Origin: Thalassotalea sp.
GTDB lineage: Bacteria; Pseudomonadota; Gammaproteobacteria; Enterobacterales; Alteromonadaceae
Reading direction: 5' to 3'
NCBI GenBank assembly: GCA_022448425.1
Contig: JAKVCY010000013.1
Span: 1-64,000, forward strand
Length of the DNA: 64,000 bases
The notes beneath the pieces are model-generated. The model was not told the origin of the DNA, made no database searches, and saw only the letters and a list, made by a program, of their open reading frames with translations. The position numbers were made by a program, and so were the translations under genes. This document shows, piece after piece, positions 9,122 to 17,885 of this stretch. Position 1 is the stretch's first letter. Each line of letters starts with the position of its first letter.

Positions 9122-9913
9122 CTATTTATCGTCTTTTTCCGCAAGGCGTTTTGCCGTCTTCTCTACTGAGGACAAAATGCCACGCCACATTTTTACTTCT
9201 TTACTGTCAGGTCGAGCGCGATTAATGAAACGTCTCAACTTCGTCATGACAAGGCCGGGGTGGCTTGGCACTATAAAGCCAGTTGCTTTCAATGCATCTT
9301 CAAAGTGCTGGAACATGCGCTCTGTTTCTTCAACAATAGGGTATTCTTCATCATCGGCTTTTTCTGCAAATACTGCGTTCTCTGCAGCCAAGTAAGCCAT
9401 GCGAACTTCGTAGCTAAGTGTTTGCACTGCCATCGCTAAATTAAGCGAGCTGTATTCAGGATTAGCAGGAATTTGTACATGGAAATGGCAAAGTTGCAGC
9501 TCTTCATTTGTTAGACCGCTACTCTCTCTACCAAATACTAAAGCAACCGGGTAGTCGGTCACTTCTTGAATGAGTTTTTCACCACAATTTCTTGGTTCAA
9601 GCATTGGCCATGGTAAAGTACGTGAACGTGCACTTGTACCTACTACCAACCCACATTCAGTAATAGCTTCTTCAAGTGTTTTTACCACTTGTACATTAGC
9701 AAGCACATCTGTTGCGCCTGCTGCTAGTGCTTGCGCTTGACCATTCGGCATTTCGATTGGGTCAACTAGCACCAACTGGCTTAACCCCATGGTTTTCATC
9801 GCACGAGCTGCTGAGCCGATGTTGCGACAATCTGACGTATTAACTAATACAATTTTAACGTTCGCTAAATTTGGCGAAGTCTTTGAGTTTTCATTTTGAC
9901 TTTGATTAGACAT
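9122..9913 (-). CDS. trmJ: tRNA (cytidine/uridine-32-2'-O)-methyltransferase TrmJ
   Basis: 263 residues with the SPOUT (SpoU/TrmH) fold: [22 protein letters not shown] at the N terminus (motif 1), [14 protein letters not shown] (motif 2) and [10 protein letters not shown] (motif 3). TrmJ methylates the ribose of position 32 in several tRNAs. The C-terminal 80 residues match TrmJ-type extensions. Neighbours cysE and the isc operon are its usual companions in gammaproteobacteria. Confidence 0.93.
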   Translation of the reverse strand: MSNQSQNENSKTSPNLANVKIVLVNTSDCRNIGSAARAMKTMGLSQLVLVDPIEMPNGQAQALAAGATDVLANVQVVKTLEEAITECGLVVGTSARSRTLPWPMLEPRNCGEKLIQEVTDYPVALVFGRESSGLTNEELQLCHFHVQIPANPEYSSLNLAMAVQTLSYEVRMAYLAAENAVFAEKADDEEYPIVEETERMFQHFEDALKATGFIVPSHPGLVMTKLRRFINRARPDSKEVKMWRGILSSVEKTAKRLAEKDDK

Positions 9914-10191
9914 TAAATAACTATCTAGATGGCTAAAATTGACAGTAGTTTAACATAACTTTGTTATCTCAGCAGCCTCGTATTTTGACGCTTATTCATC
10001 TAACTCGCTATTTAGTTTCATTATGAATTAGTGTTTTTTGTTCTAATTCAAACTTCGCTAGTTAAATCTACTTTACTATGCGCGCCTCAATCGTAAGGAA
10101 TAGACTATGATTAATAGCACTAATTAGTGCTTTAAGCTCTCGATACTTGTTAATTACTCCTGTTGTAAAGCTAAATAAGGAGTAACGAGAA

Positions 10192-10509
10192 ATAAAGGAG
10201 AAGACAGACAAAACAAAGTGTGCGTCATTCCGCTACACCTTCACTATTAAAGGGCATTTACCGAGGGATATCTGTCAGCTAATACTACGTCATCATGATC
10301 ACAGTTATGTAAAGCAAGGCACAGGTGACGCCAATGAATTAGCCTATTGCGTGCTCAAGGCGGCAGAAAACCTAACCGAAAATTTTAAGCGGTATGCCAA
10401 TTCGGCTGACTGGCCGCATATCCATCGCGATGTGCTCTCGACGTTAGGTATATCTGACGAAGATTATAGAGACTTAGCCGATGACTACATGCAAGTTTAT
10501 GAAGGCTAA
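10192..10509 (+). pseudogene. Small conserved-looking gene with ATA in place of a start codon
   Basis: From 10186 to the TAA at 10507-10509 the frame is open for about 105 codons and reads like a real protein (FRYTFTIKGHLPRD, ANELAYCVLKAAENL, DDYMQVYEG). There is no ATG, GTG or TTG until a GTG deep inside. The best start position is an ATA at 10192, 9 bases after a strong AAGGAG (10177-10182); a G in the third base would give MKEKTDKTKC. Either the start is lost (decay or sequence error) or a rare AUA start is used. No family recognised. The rest of the gap 9914-10647 holds no other gene. Confidence 0.6.
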
Positions 10510-10535
10510 AACGTAAAACGTTTAATTTTTAAACA

Positions 10536-10566
10536 CCAGCAACTAGCATTTCATAATTGTTGCTGG
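10536..10566. repeat. Hairpin downstream of the small gene
   Basis: Perfect 8-bp inverted repeat CCAGCAAC ... GTTGCTGG with a 15-base loop, 27 bases after the small ORF. There is no T run on the plus strand, so it is a weak terminator candidate at best. Confidence 0.35.
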
Positions 10567-10647
10567 TAAAATGCACGCCGCGTTGGCGACGAGTGGGTTG
10601 TCAGCACTGTTCTTTTACATGCTGTTTTACAAGTTAAAGGTAGTTAT

Positions 10648-11451
10648 ATGCATCCTATGCTAAATATCGCTGTGCGCGCTGCGCGTTCAGCAGGAAACGT
10701 TATCGCTCGTGCATTCGAGCAGCAAGATAAAGTAGAAGTTGAGTCAAAAGGTAGCAACGATTTTGTTACTAATATCGACAAACAAGCAGAGCAAGTTATT
10801 GTTGATGCAATTCAAAAAGCCTATCCATCACACAGTATCGTTGGTGAAGAATTCGGTTTAATCGAAGGCACAGATCCTGACTATCAATGGATCATCGACC
10901 CATTGGACGGTACTACTAACTTTGTAAAAGGCATTCCTCACTTTGCCGTATCTATTGCGTTAAAAGTTAAAGGTAAATTAGACCAAGCTGTTGTTTTCGA
11001 TCCAATTCGCGGTGAATTATTCACAGCGAGTCGTGGTAAAGGCGCGCAATTAAACGGCTTCCGTATTCGCGTTAAAAACTCAAAAGAGCTAACTGGTGCA
11101 GTTTTAGCAACAGGCTTCCCGTTCAAGAAGAAGCAACACACTGATGCTTACCTAAATATGTTCAAAGCACTATTCACTAAAACAGCTGACATGCGTCGTG
11201 CAGGCTCTGCTGCGCTAGACTTAGCCTATGTTGCAGCTGGTCGTGTTGATGGTTACTTTGAAATGGGCTTAAAGCCTTGGGATACAGCAGCAGGTGAACT
11301 TATTGTTATCGAAGCTGGTGGTTTAGTAACTGACTTCGTTGGCGGCCACAACCATGCTAAATCAGGCAACCACGTTGCTGGCGGTACAAAAGTACTTCGC
11401 GAAATCTTAAAAGACATTCGTCCATACTTAGGTGATGCACTAGCAAAGTAG
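10648..11451 (+). CDS. suhB: Inositol-1-monophosphatase family protein SuhB
   Basis: 267 residues, as in E. coli SuhB. Metal and phosphate ligands of the family are in GEEFG (about 70), IDPLDGTTNFVKG (about 84-96) and KPWDTAAGELI (about 210). Besides inositol phosphatase activity, SuhB acts in rRNA antitermination and folding with the Nus factors in enterobacteria. AAAGGTAG precedes the ATG. It is divergent from trmJ, the usual arrangement. Confidence 0.94.
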   Translation: MHPMLNIAVRAARSAGNVIARAFEQQDKVEVESKGSNDFVTNIDKQAEQVIVDAIQKAYPSHSIVGEEFGLIEGTDPDYQWIIDPLDGTTNFVKGIPHFAVSIALKVKGKLDQAVVFDPIRGELFTASRGKGAQLNGFRIRVKNSKELTGAVLATGFPFKKKQHTDAYLNMFKALFTKTADMRRAGSAALDLAYVAAGRVDGYFEMGLKPWDTAAGELIVIEAGGLVTDFVGGHNHAKSGNHVAGGTKVLREILKDIRPYLGDALAK

Positions 11452-11476
11452 TCGTTAGCACAATATCGATTCTCAT

Positions 11477-11503
11477 AAAAAGCCGACTCTAGTCGGCTTT
11501 TTT
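11477..11503 (+). terminator. Terminator after suhB
   Basis: AGCCGACT CT AGTCGGCT with an A run before and TTTTTT after: a strong intrinsic terminator 26 bases beyond the suhB stop. Confidence 0.85.
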
Positions 11504-11666
11504 AGTTTTAGCGCCACACACAGCCTTATCTTATAACAAATTGGAATTTATAAACTTCAATTTATACTCTTTTTTTCTTAGTAAAACTTGTTACTATAAG
11601 TGCGGTAAACAGGTTGTTGGCTTATCAATCGCTACTTTCTATTCATGTATCTGTTTCGGGCACATT

Positions 11667-12470
11667 ATGACACTCAATATCAATCCGAATAAACAAGCCT
11701 TTTTAAAAGGTGATATAGCGCTAGTGGGTGCTGGGCCTGGTGATCCTGACTTACTAACATTGCAAGCCTATCGTTTTATCAACCAAGCAGATGTTGCCGT
11801 TTACGATAGATTAGTCAGCGACGAAATTATGGCTTTGCTACCAGATGGCTGTGAAAAAATCTATGTGGGTAAAAAGCAAGCGGTTCACAAAGTTCCTCAA
11901 GAACGTATTAATGAAATCTTGGTAGAACAGGCCCAAGCTGGAAAAAGAGTTGTTCGCCTAAAAGGTGGTGATCCGTTTGTTTTTGGACGAGGTGGCGAAG
12001 AAGCACTTCACGCTCTTGCACAGGGTGTTGCCTGTCATATTGTACCCGGCATGACTGCAGCATCTTCATGTGCAGCATATGCTGGCATTCCATTGACTCA
12101 TCGACAAGTATCTCGCGCTTGTACATTAATCACAGGCCATGTACAAAATGATGGCTCCTTGGATTTACCTTGGACCGCATTGCAAGACAAACAGCAGACC
12201 ATTGTTTTTTATATGGGCGTAAAAACCCTTAAGACCATTGTCGAGCAATTATATCTGGCAGGAAGAGATAGACACACACCTGTTGCCTTGATTCAACGAG
12301 GTACAACGCCGCAACAGAAAGTGGTTAAAGGACAGTTACAAGATATCGTTTACTTGGTCGAAGAGCATCAAATTAAACCACCAACACTAATTATGATTGG
12401 TGATGTAGTCACCACATTTGATGACCACAACATTGAAAATCTTGGCTATGTAACGCCAGCATCTAATTAG
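11667..12470 (+). CDS. cobA: Uroporphyrinogen-III C-methyltransferase (SUMT)
   Basis: 267 residues from the ATG at 11667; the track's TTG start adds 42 residues (MEFINFNLYSFFL) with no family likeness, so I reject it. Tetrapyrrole methylase fold: VGAGPGDPDLLTLQA near the N terminus, YVGKK, VRLKGGDPFVFGRGGEE and PGMTAASSCAAYAGIPLTHR. It uses two SAM to make precorrin-2 for sirohaem (and possibly cobalamin). It stands alone, without the CysG dehydrogenase/chelatase domain, so those steps must be encoded elsewhere. Confidence 0.9.
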   Translation: MTLNINPNKQAFLKGDIALVGAGPGDPDLLTLQAYRFINQADVAVYDRLVSDEIMALLPDGCEKIYVGKKQAVHKVPQERINEILVEQAQAGKRVVRLKGGDPFVFGRGGEEALHALAQGVACHIVPGMTAASSCAAYAGIPLTHRQVSRACTLITGHVQNDGSLDLPWTALQDKQQTIVFYMGVKTLKTIVEQLYLAGRDRHTPVALIQRGTTPQQKVVKGQLQDIVYLVEEHQIKPPTLIMIGDVVTTFDDHNIENLGYVTPASN

Positions 12471-12583
12471 CTGGCATTAGTTTCAATATTGAGAGTTTGA
12501 CTTAAGCTTTACTTAGACCCTAGTTAAGCGTTAGTTGTTCTCTTTACTTATTGGCCTTACTTGGACGTCTTGCAGGACGTTTG

Positions 12584-14077
12584 TTACCGTTTTTTACTAC
12601 TACCCTTGTTGCCGTTTGACTGACTTCCACCACCAGCTTTGTTTCCGCGATTAGGACGACCTCGTCCGCCAGTTGTTTTTGGCTTTTGTGCTAACTGATG
12701 CTTAGGGTTTTGACGTCGCGTTCTATTCGATTTACTCGCTTTATTTTCAGACGAGCCATTGCCCTTCTTACGGTTTTTATCGCCCTGCTTTTGGCTTCGA
12801 TTTTCTCCATTCTCACCATCAGCTTGTTTAGCCTTTACCGACTTAGGTGGCACTTTGTCAGTTAGTTTTTTAGGCTTTTTAGGTTTCTTTTTCTTCAATG
12901 GACGAATTTCACGCGATGGTTCAAGCGGGTTATGAGGAACAAAACCCTCGACTTCACGGCGTGGAATATGTTGTTGAATGATGTATTCAATATCTACTAG
13001 TTGCTTATATTCATCAGCACAAACCAGTGAAATAGCCTGACCGTCAACGCCAGCTCGACCGGTGCGACCAATACGGTGCACATAGTCTTCCTGTACATTT
13101 GGTAAATCAAAGTTAACAACGATAGGCAGCTGGCTGATATCAATACCACGAGCCGCTATATCTGTAGCAACTAACACCTGAATCTTTTTGTCTTTAAATG
13201 CTGCTAGCGCTTTAGTACGTGCGCCCTGACTTTTATTACCGTGAATCGCTAGCGCTTGAGTACCCTCACCTTCCAAGTAGCGAGTTAATCTATTGGCACC
13301 GTGCTTAGTTCGAGTAAACACTAGTACTTGCTGCCAGTTGTTATCACGAATTAACTTGTTCAACAGCGCTGGCTTTTTCTTTTTATCCGTACTTACTAAC
13401 CAATGTTCGATTGTTGCAGCGGTCGAATTTTCGGGGGTAACTGAAATCTCAACAGGCTTGTGAACTAGCCCTTTGGCTAGCTCTCGAATATCTGGTGAAA
13501 ACGTTGCAGAGAACAATAAGTTCTGACGCTTCTTCGGCAATAACGCTAAGATTTTCTTGATGTCTTTGATAAAGCCCATGTCCAACATACGATCGGCTTC
13601 ATCAAGAATAAGCACATCAAGCTCATTAAATTTAATCGCATTTTGTTGGTAAAGGTCTAAAAGTCTGCCAGGAGTTGCCACCAAAATATCAACACCGCGA
13701 CGAAGGCGCATCATTTGTGGGTTTATCTTAACGCCACCAAATACTACATCATGAGAAACATCAAGGTTTTGCCCATAAGTTTCAACACTTTTTGCCACTT
13801 GCGCAGCTAGCTCTCGTGTTGGCGTTAACACCAATGCTTTTATGCAATTGCTTGAGGCCTTTTTGTTACCTTCAGCAAGCATTTGAAGTAGCGGTAAGGT
13901 AAAGCCAGCTGTTTTACCTGTACCTGTTTGCGCCGCTGCCATAATATCCTTACCTGTAAGTACGGCAGGAATAGCTTGTGCTTGTATTGGCGATGGCTCG
14001 GTATAGCCTTGTGCTTCAACAGCTTGCAATAAGTGTTGTGACAAACCTAACGACGCAAAAGAAGAGGATGCTGACAT
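12584..14077 (-). CDS. rhlE: DEAD-box RNA helicase, RhlE-like, with shortened basic tail
   Basis: 497 residues. Q motif and motif I ([11 protein letters not shown], about 49), PTRELAAQV (Ia), [12 protein letters not shown] (II), SATFS (III) and the helicase C motifs [13 protein letters not shown] and [10 protein letters not shown] are all present. The last ~110 residues are a disordered Lys/Arg/Gly/Asn tail typical of RhlE/SrmB-like RNA-binding tails. The stop TAA comes right after an A6 run; with one A fewer the frame would continue [15 protein letters not shown] and stop at about 12547. So the listed end may be a homopolymer indel. Likely role: ribosome assembly or RNA turnover at low temperature. 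Confidence 0.88.
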   Translation of the reverse strand: MSASSSFASLGLSQHLLQAVEAQGYTEPSPIQAQAIPAVLTGKDIMAAAQTGTGKTAGFTLPLLQMLAEGNKKASSNCIKALVLTPTRELAAQVAKSVETYGQNLDVSHDVVFGGVKINPQMMRLRRGVDILVATPGRLLDLYQQNAIKFNELDVLILDEADRMLDMGFIKDIKKILALLPKKRQNLLFSATFSPDIRELAKGLVHKPVEISVTPENSTAATIEHWLVSTDKKKKPALLNKLIRDNNWQQVLVFTRTKHGANRLTRYLEGEGTQALAIHGNKSQGARTKALAAFKDKKIQVLVATDIAARGIDISQLPIVVNFDLPNVQEDYVHRIGRTGRAGVDGQAISLVCADEYKQLVDIEYIIQQHIPRREVEGFVPHNPLEPSREIRPLKKKKPKKPKKLTDKVPPKSVKAKQADGENGENRSQKQGDKNRKKGNGSSENKASKSNRTRRQNPKHQLAQKPKTTGGRGRPNRGNKAGGGSQSNGNKGSSKKR

Positions 14078-14252
14078 AGAAAACCTTGGTTGATGTACTG
14101 TTTAAAAATCAAAAACGCGACAGTTTACCATAAAGCAGACGTCGCGTTTAATGAAAATGAAGCAGGACTTTAATCGTGGTGTGTTTCACCCCTGTCGCTT
14201 AATTATAGCTGGATCAGATTATTCTGTATAAATACCAACCTGAGCAGTCAAC

Positions 14253-14876
14253 TTAGCCAAAGAATAAACGCCACAACCAGCTTTTGTTTAAGTCCTCTTC
14301 GCAACTCTTTAGCTGACTTGAATAACGACGAGCACGGTTATCCACTTTACGTGATACTTTAACCAACCATGGTTTTTTCTTGTAGCTTTTACGTTTAAAA
14401 CCACCCCAGCCTTCGTGATAATTTAGGTATTGATTATAGGCATCCCACTTAGACACTTTATTAAGTTTATTGGTTTTGAAGATAAACCACCCCATAAAGT
14501 CAATGGCATCATCGAAATCGTCCCGGTCTGCGCCAGAGTTGCCAGTTTCACGGATATAGTCGTCCCAAGTCATTGTCTTTGCTTGCGAATAACCGTACGC
14601 ACTACTCACACGTCCCCAAGGAATAAAGCCGAGCAAATAGTCTCTTGGTGGCAGCGCTTTAGCTTTGAATGAGCTCTCTTGGTACATCATACTCATCGGC
14701 ACGTGAATAGGAACTCCCCAGCGGTCTCTCATATCTTTGGCCGCAAAATACCAATCGCGGTGCTCTCGAAATATTTCACAAAGATTTTCTGGGTTTTTAG
14801 GGGGTGGCGTAGCACAACTCGCTAGCAAGAAACTGCAGCAAACAGCAAAAATTAACGACTGTAGTTTACTATTCAT
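14253..14876 (-). CDS. Outer-membrane lipoprotein with SLT-type transglycosylase domain
   Basis: 207 residues. Signal peptide ends at a lipobox LASC (about 18-21), so the protein is a lipoprotein. The rest resembles a short lytic transglycosylase SLT domain: MMYQESSF carries the probable catalytic Glu, SAYGYSQA the following family motif, and NQYLNYHEGWGG the late motif. It would cleave peptidoglycan. It is divergent from the small-RNA array at 14.95-15.9 kb. It is not one of the standard MltA-F enzymes by length. Confidence 0.8.
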   Translation of the reverse strand: MNSKLQSLIFAVCCSFLLASCATPPPKNPENLCEIFREHRDWYFAAKDMRDRWGVPIHVPMSMMYQESSFKAKALPPRDYLLGFIPWGRVSSAYGYSQAKTMTWDDYIRETGNSGADRDDFDDAIDFMGWFIFKTNKLNKVSKWDAYNQYLNYHEGWGGFKRKSYKKKPWLVKVSRKVDNRARRYSSQLKSCEEDLNKSWLWRLFFG

Positions 14877-14952
14877 AGGTCGACAGACACATCAAGAAAA
14901 TACCGATTTTTCGCTATCATGCCAGAGCAATAAAAAAAAATCTCAAATAAAT

Positions 14953-14981
14953 TTGAACTATCAAGCAACTAGGTACTCTCA
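14953..14981 (+). promoter_or_regulatory. Candidate promoter of array sRNA 1 (ECF/sigma-E-like)
   Basis: TTGAAC and, 17 bases later, CTCTCA. The same two boxes at the same spacing recur before all four array units. The form resembles a sigma-E/ECF promoter (GAACTT ... GTCTnA) more than sigma-70, because no TATAAT-like box is present. Confidence 0.45.
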
Positions 14982-14987
14982 CTAAGC

Positions 14988-15055
14988 GAGAGACTTTTGT
15001 TATATTTCCCTTAATTGTATTGTTGACGCGCTACTTAAGTATGCGCGTTTTTTTT
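14988..15055 (+). ncRNA. Array small RNA 1
   Basis: About 68 nt, starting near GAGAGACTTTT (start inferred from the promoter-like boxes), containing TTTCCCTTA and ending in a hairpin ACGCGC ... GCGCGT with T8 (15026-15055). It shares the order of parts with three further units downstream. No open reading frame of note lies inside. The bases between units (15056-15224) show nothing recognisable. Confidence 0.6.
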
Positions 15056-15224
15056 GTCTGTTACTTTTGTTCTGTGACTTTTGAAGAGCCAGATGATGTA
15101 AGTTTCACGAGCAAAGCCCATTAATAACAGTGCGTATTGGATTTTCTTATTTGATACCCCACCTCTGCTTAATTTGCTACTTGTCCGGTATTTATCTAGT
15201 AGAAAGAAAAATATTTAAAAATTT

Positions 15225-15253
15225 TTGAACTAATTCAAAAACCAGTGTTCTTA
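15225..15253 (+). promoter_or_regulatory. Candidate promoter of array sRNA 2
   Basis: TTGAAC, 17 bases, TTCTTA; aligned with units 1, 3 and 4 without a gap. Confidence 0.42.
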
Positions 15254-15259
15254 TTAAAT

Positions 15260-15344
15260 GAGAGGCTTACTCCCTTAGTGTTTCATGTTTATATTTTTGT
15301 TTATATAGAGCGCGCGTTAATGATTAGTTAACGCGCTTTTTTTT
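15260..15344 (+). ncRNA. Array small RNA 2
   Basis: About 85 nt. Begins near GAGAGGCTTACTCCCTTAGT and shares CCCTTAGTGTTTCATG exactly with unit 3. An AT-rich middle precedes a 9-bp stem GCGCGTTAA ... TTAACGCGC and T8: a strong intrinsic terminator. Hfq-dependent sRNAs have this build (5' seed, terminal hairpin, long U tail). Confidence 0.65.
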
Positions 15345-15574
15345 ACCCCATATTTAGTGTGCAATGTATAGAGCTTTAACGTTTAGTGCGTTGTCCTCAG
15401 TTGCGAGAACTAGCTTTCGCTTTAATTAAATCCAATATAAGCCGTTCAAACCATTAAAAACTTCTCTAGGTTTCGAAGTAATAAAAGCTATTACTTTCCA
15501 TGCCCTTACATTGTATATCTGGGCTCAAACCATGCCTAAGGATATCGAATAATGACAAACTTATTCATTTGATA

Positions 15575-15603
15575 TGAAACTTATCTGAATACTTGCGGTC
15601 ATA
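15575..15603 (+). promoter_or_regulatory. Candidate promoter of array sRNA 3
   Basis: TGAAAC, 17 bases, GTCATA. The -35-like box is the most divergent of the four, but the distance to the conserved ATTAAATGAGAGG is exactly the same as in unit 2. Confidence 0.4.
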
Positions 15604-15609
15604 TTAAAT

Positions 15610-15679
15610 GAGAGGTTTTTATTTCCCTTAGTGTTTCATGAAAGCTTAACGCGCTTACACCAGTTAGCGCGTTTTTTTT
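15610..15679 (+). ncRNA. Array small RNA 3
   Basis: About 70 nt. ATTAAATGAGAGG and CCCTTAGTGTTTCATG are identical to unit 2, while the bases between them differ. It ends with AACGCGCT ... AGCGCGTT and T8. Closest pair in the array is units 2 and 3. Confidence 0.65.
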
Positions 15680-15799
15680 GTCTAGAATTTTGCCTACAAC
15701 AAGCCCTGTTTAGTTCCCCAAAAAACAATCATCAAAAGCTTCAACTGAAATGCATCAATAACCATACTTGTACTTCGCAGAACAACAACTGTTTATTTT

Positions 15800-15828
15800 T
15801 TGAACCAATTTAAAAAGGCGTAGTCTCA
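15800..15828 (+). promoter_or_regulatory. Candidate promoter of array sRNA 4
   Basis: TTGAAC, 17 bases, GTCTCA, the best match of the four to a sigma-E-type -10 box (GTCTnA). Confidence 0.45.
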
Positions 15829-15835
15829 TTATTGT

Positions 15836-15897
15836 GAGCAAACCTCCCTAGACTGCTTTCTTGATTCTAGTAGCGCGTTGCCCTAACGCGCTTTTTT
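15836..15897 (+). ncRNA. Array small RNA 4
   Basis: About 62 nt. Most diverged unit: GTGAGCAAACCTCCCTAGAC replaces the GAGAGG/CCCTTAG block, but the order of parts is the same. An internal CTAGA ... TCTAG stem and a terminal AGCGCGTT ... AACGCGCT stem with T6 follow. The sequence from here to the gshA terminator (15898-16006) shows nothing recognisable. Confidence 0.55.
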
Positions 15898-16006
15898 GGC
15901 TTGGCTTCTTGAGCTCTCCTTGCTCCTATCCTCTTGTGCCTCTCCCTTTGTTCTTCAATATCAACATGCTCCAAACATCAATTGCTTTAATGCTGCTTTC
16001 CGCTGC

Positions 16007-16042
16007 AAAAAAAGAGCGCCCAAATTAGGGCGCTCTTTTTTT
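16007..16042 (-). terminator. Terminator after gshA (bidirectional)
   Basis: GAGCGCCC ... GGGCGCTC flanked by A7 and T7, so it can work on both strands. It closes gshA (minus) and isolates the small-RNA array. Confidence 0.85.
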
Positions 16043-16084
16043 ATTGTGATGGCAATATAAAACTGAGGCAGTCAATTGCTATCT

Positions 16085-17728
16085 CTATTGCTGACTAAAG
16101 TAATTTTCCAAGAAACTATCAAAATCTAAAGTGTCTGCTTGCTCTATAGCTAACTGATCTTGATGAGATTGTTGCGAGGTTTCTTGTAGGTGTTCAAAAC
16201 TAAACGCTTGATAGTCATTGGCTAAATGCTGAGCGCGATACTGTTCGGCCAATTCTAAGGCCAATGCAGTAAAACGCACATTTTGCTCGACGACTAAATT
16301 AAGTATTTTTGCAGATGGAGTAAGGCGACTATCATTGATTTTAGCGAACTCGGTTTTCGTTGCTTGCTGGTAATGCTCATCTCCATAGGCTTTATCAAGC
16401 AATTTACTTATCTCTGTAAACTCGCCAAACAACACATTCCCCCACTCAGGAATTGATTTGCATTCACCGTCATCAAGTAATCTTAACTCTGGGTCTCTAC
16501 CACGCAGAACTACTTCATCCATATTCGACTCATAAGTCTTTTGTAGCTCAGCAGTCATCGCTGGACTAGGCGCTAATGCACAATAAGTTAAAAATACATC
16601 TAAGAAGCGAACTTGCTCTAAACTAATGCCAGTACTTGCAAAAGGGTTCACATCTAACGCACGAACTTCGATATATTCGACACCTCTGCGGTTTAACGCC
16701 TCCGAAGGCTTTTCGCCTGAACGTGCAACTCGCTTGGGCCGAATAGGTGCATAAAGTTCATTTTCGATTTGTAATACATTGCTATTCAGTTGACGGTACT
16801 CGCCATCAACCTTAACACCAATATTTTCGAAATCTGCTGACTTAAGGGAGATCGCTTCTTTAACACCACTAACATAGCTTTCTAAATTGTTATAACAAAT
16901 GTTAAGCGCAGACTGTGCACTGTTGGTGTAACCAAGGTCGCTCATTCGTAAAGAAGTCGCATGCTCTAGATATAAATAACCATTATCCGAACGTTTGAAT
17001 GGCAAGTTTTGCGGTTTACCCTGTAAGAATGAACCACAAATAACAGGAGAGCTGCCATACAAATATGGAATAAGCCAACACAAGCGTTTGTAATTTCGGA
17101 TAAGCGCAAAATATCTCTCTGAGATAAACTCTTGTAGCGGTCGACTATCACCATCGATTTTTTGCACGGTCCGCCAAAAGTCCTCAGAGAAGGAAAAATT
17201 AAAGTGAATACCAGAAATAACCTGCATCATGCTTCCGTAGCGGTTTTTGAGCCCCTGACGGTATACAGTCTTCATTTTACCTATATTCGAACTTCCGTAC
17301 TGAGCTAACGGTATCTTGTCGTCGTCTTCAACAAAACACGGCATGCTCAGTGGCCAAAGCAATTCGCCATCGATATTTTCATAGGTATAACGCTGAATAT
17401 CTTTGAGTTGCTGCAGTGTAGTTTCGGCTGACTGGCTAACTGGGGTAATGAACTCCAGCAAGGTTTCCGAGTAATCTGTCGTGATGTATGGATGTGTAAG
17501 TGCCGACCCTAAGCTTTCTCGGTGCGGCTGTTCAGATAACTGCCCTTCTTTTAAGACTCTTAACGCCTCTCGTTCAACACCACGTTGAATACCAGTTAAC
17601 GCCGATAGGTTTTCGGATAAAGAAAAAGCCGACAAGTAGTCTGATAATGAAGTTGTCAAATTAGCTCCGCTGCGCAGCGCATTTTTAAATTGTTTACTTC
17701 TATGTAAGGGTAATTGAAGATAATTCAA
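16085..17728 (-). CDS. gshA: Glutamate-cysteine ligase
   Basis: 547 residues, somewhat longer than E. coli GshA (518), with an extended C-terminal tail. Family motifs: GIQRGVEREALRV near residue 46, DYSETLLEFITP near 94, HFNFSFSEDFW, and VEYIEVRALDVNPF near 350. It catalyses the first, rate-limiting step of glutathione synthesis. The likely start may be the downstream LSDYLSAFSLSENLSAL region, since the first ~25 residues are not typical; I keep the listed start. Confidence 0.92.
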   Translation of the reverse strand: MNYLQLPLHRSKQFKNALRSGANLTTSLSDYLSAFSLSENLSALTGIQRGVEREALRVLKEGQLSEQPHRESLGSALTHPYITTDYSETLLEFITPVSQSAETTLQQLKDIQRYTYENIDGELLWPLSMPCFVEDDDKIPLAQYGSSNIGKMKTVYRQGLKNRYGSMMQVISGIHFNFSFSEDFWRTVQKIDGDSRPLQEFISERYFALIRNYKRLCWLIPYLYGSSPVICGSFLQGKPQNLPFKRSDNGYLYLEHATSLRMSDLGYTNSAQSALNICYNNLESYVSGVKEAISLKSADFENIGVKVDGEYRQLNSNVLQIENELYAPIRPKRVARSGEKPSEALNRRGVEYIEVRALDVNPFASTGISLEQVRFLDVFLTYCALAPSPAMTAELQKTYESNMDEVVLRGRDPELRLLDDGECKSIPEWGNVLFGEFTEISKLLDKAYGDEHYQQATKTEFAKINDSRLTPSAKILNLVVEQNVRFTALALELAEQYRAQHLANDYQAFSFEHLQETSQQSHQDQLAIEQADTLDFDSFLENYFSQQ

Positions 17729-17885
17729 TGCGCTAGGCGATAATATTGAGAAAATAATTTTTCGTTGCTTGGCAAATCAAAAAAATCGAATCCCAAACTA
17801 GAAATACAGTGGCGCTTTTGTTGCGCTAATGACAAAATAGCCGGCTCAAGCTAAGTGTTTACCGCGTTACTGATAAGAAAAAGAT

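Noticed and set aside
12580-12600. Programmed -1 frameshift at AAAAAAC in rhlE
   Set aside because: The continuing reading frame needs a +1 step (or one A fewer), not -1, and no stimulatory structure is evident; an indel is simpler.
14141-14250. Possible TPP-riboswitch-like bases (GCTGGATCAG, GGGGTG)
   Set aside because: The helices of the THI element do not form, and the flanking genes (rhlE, SLT lipoprotein) are not thiamine genes.
14941-16006. CsrB-type RNA (GGA-rich loops) as an explanation of the array
   Set aside because: GGA motifs are not repeated; the conserved part is C-rich and each unit has its own terminator.
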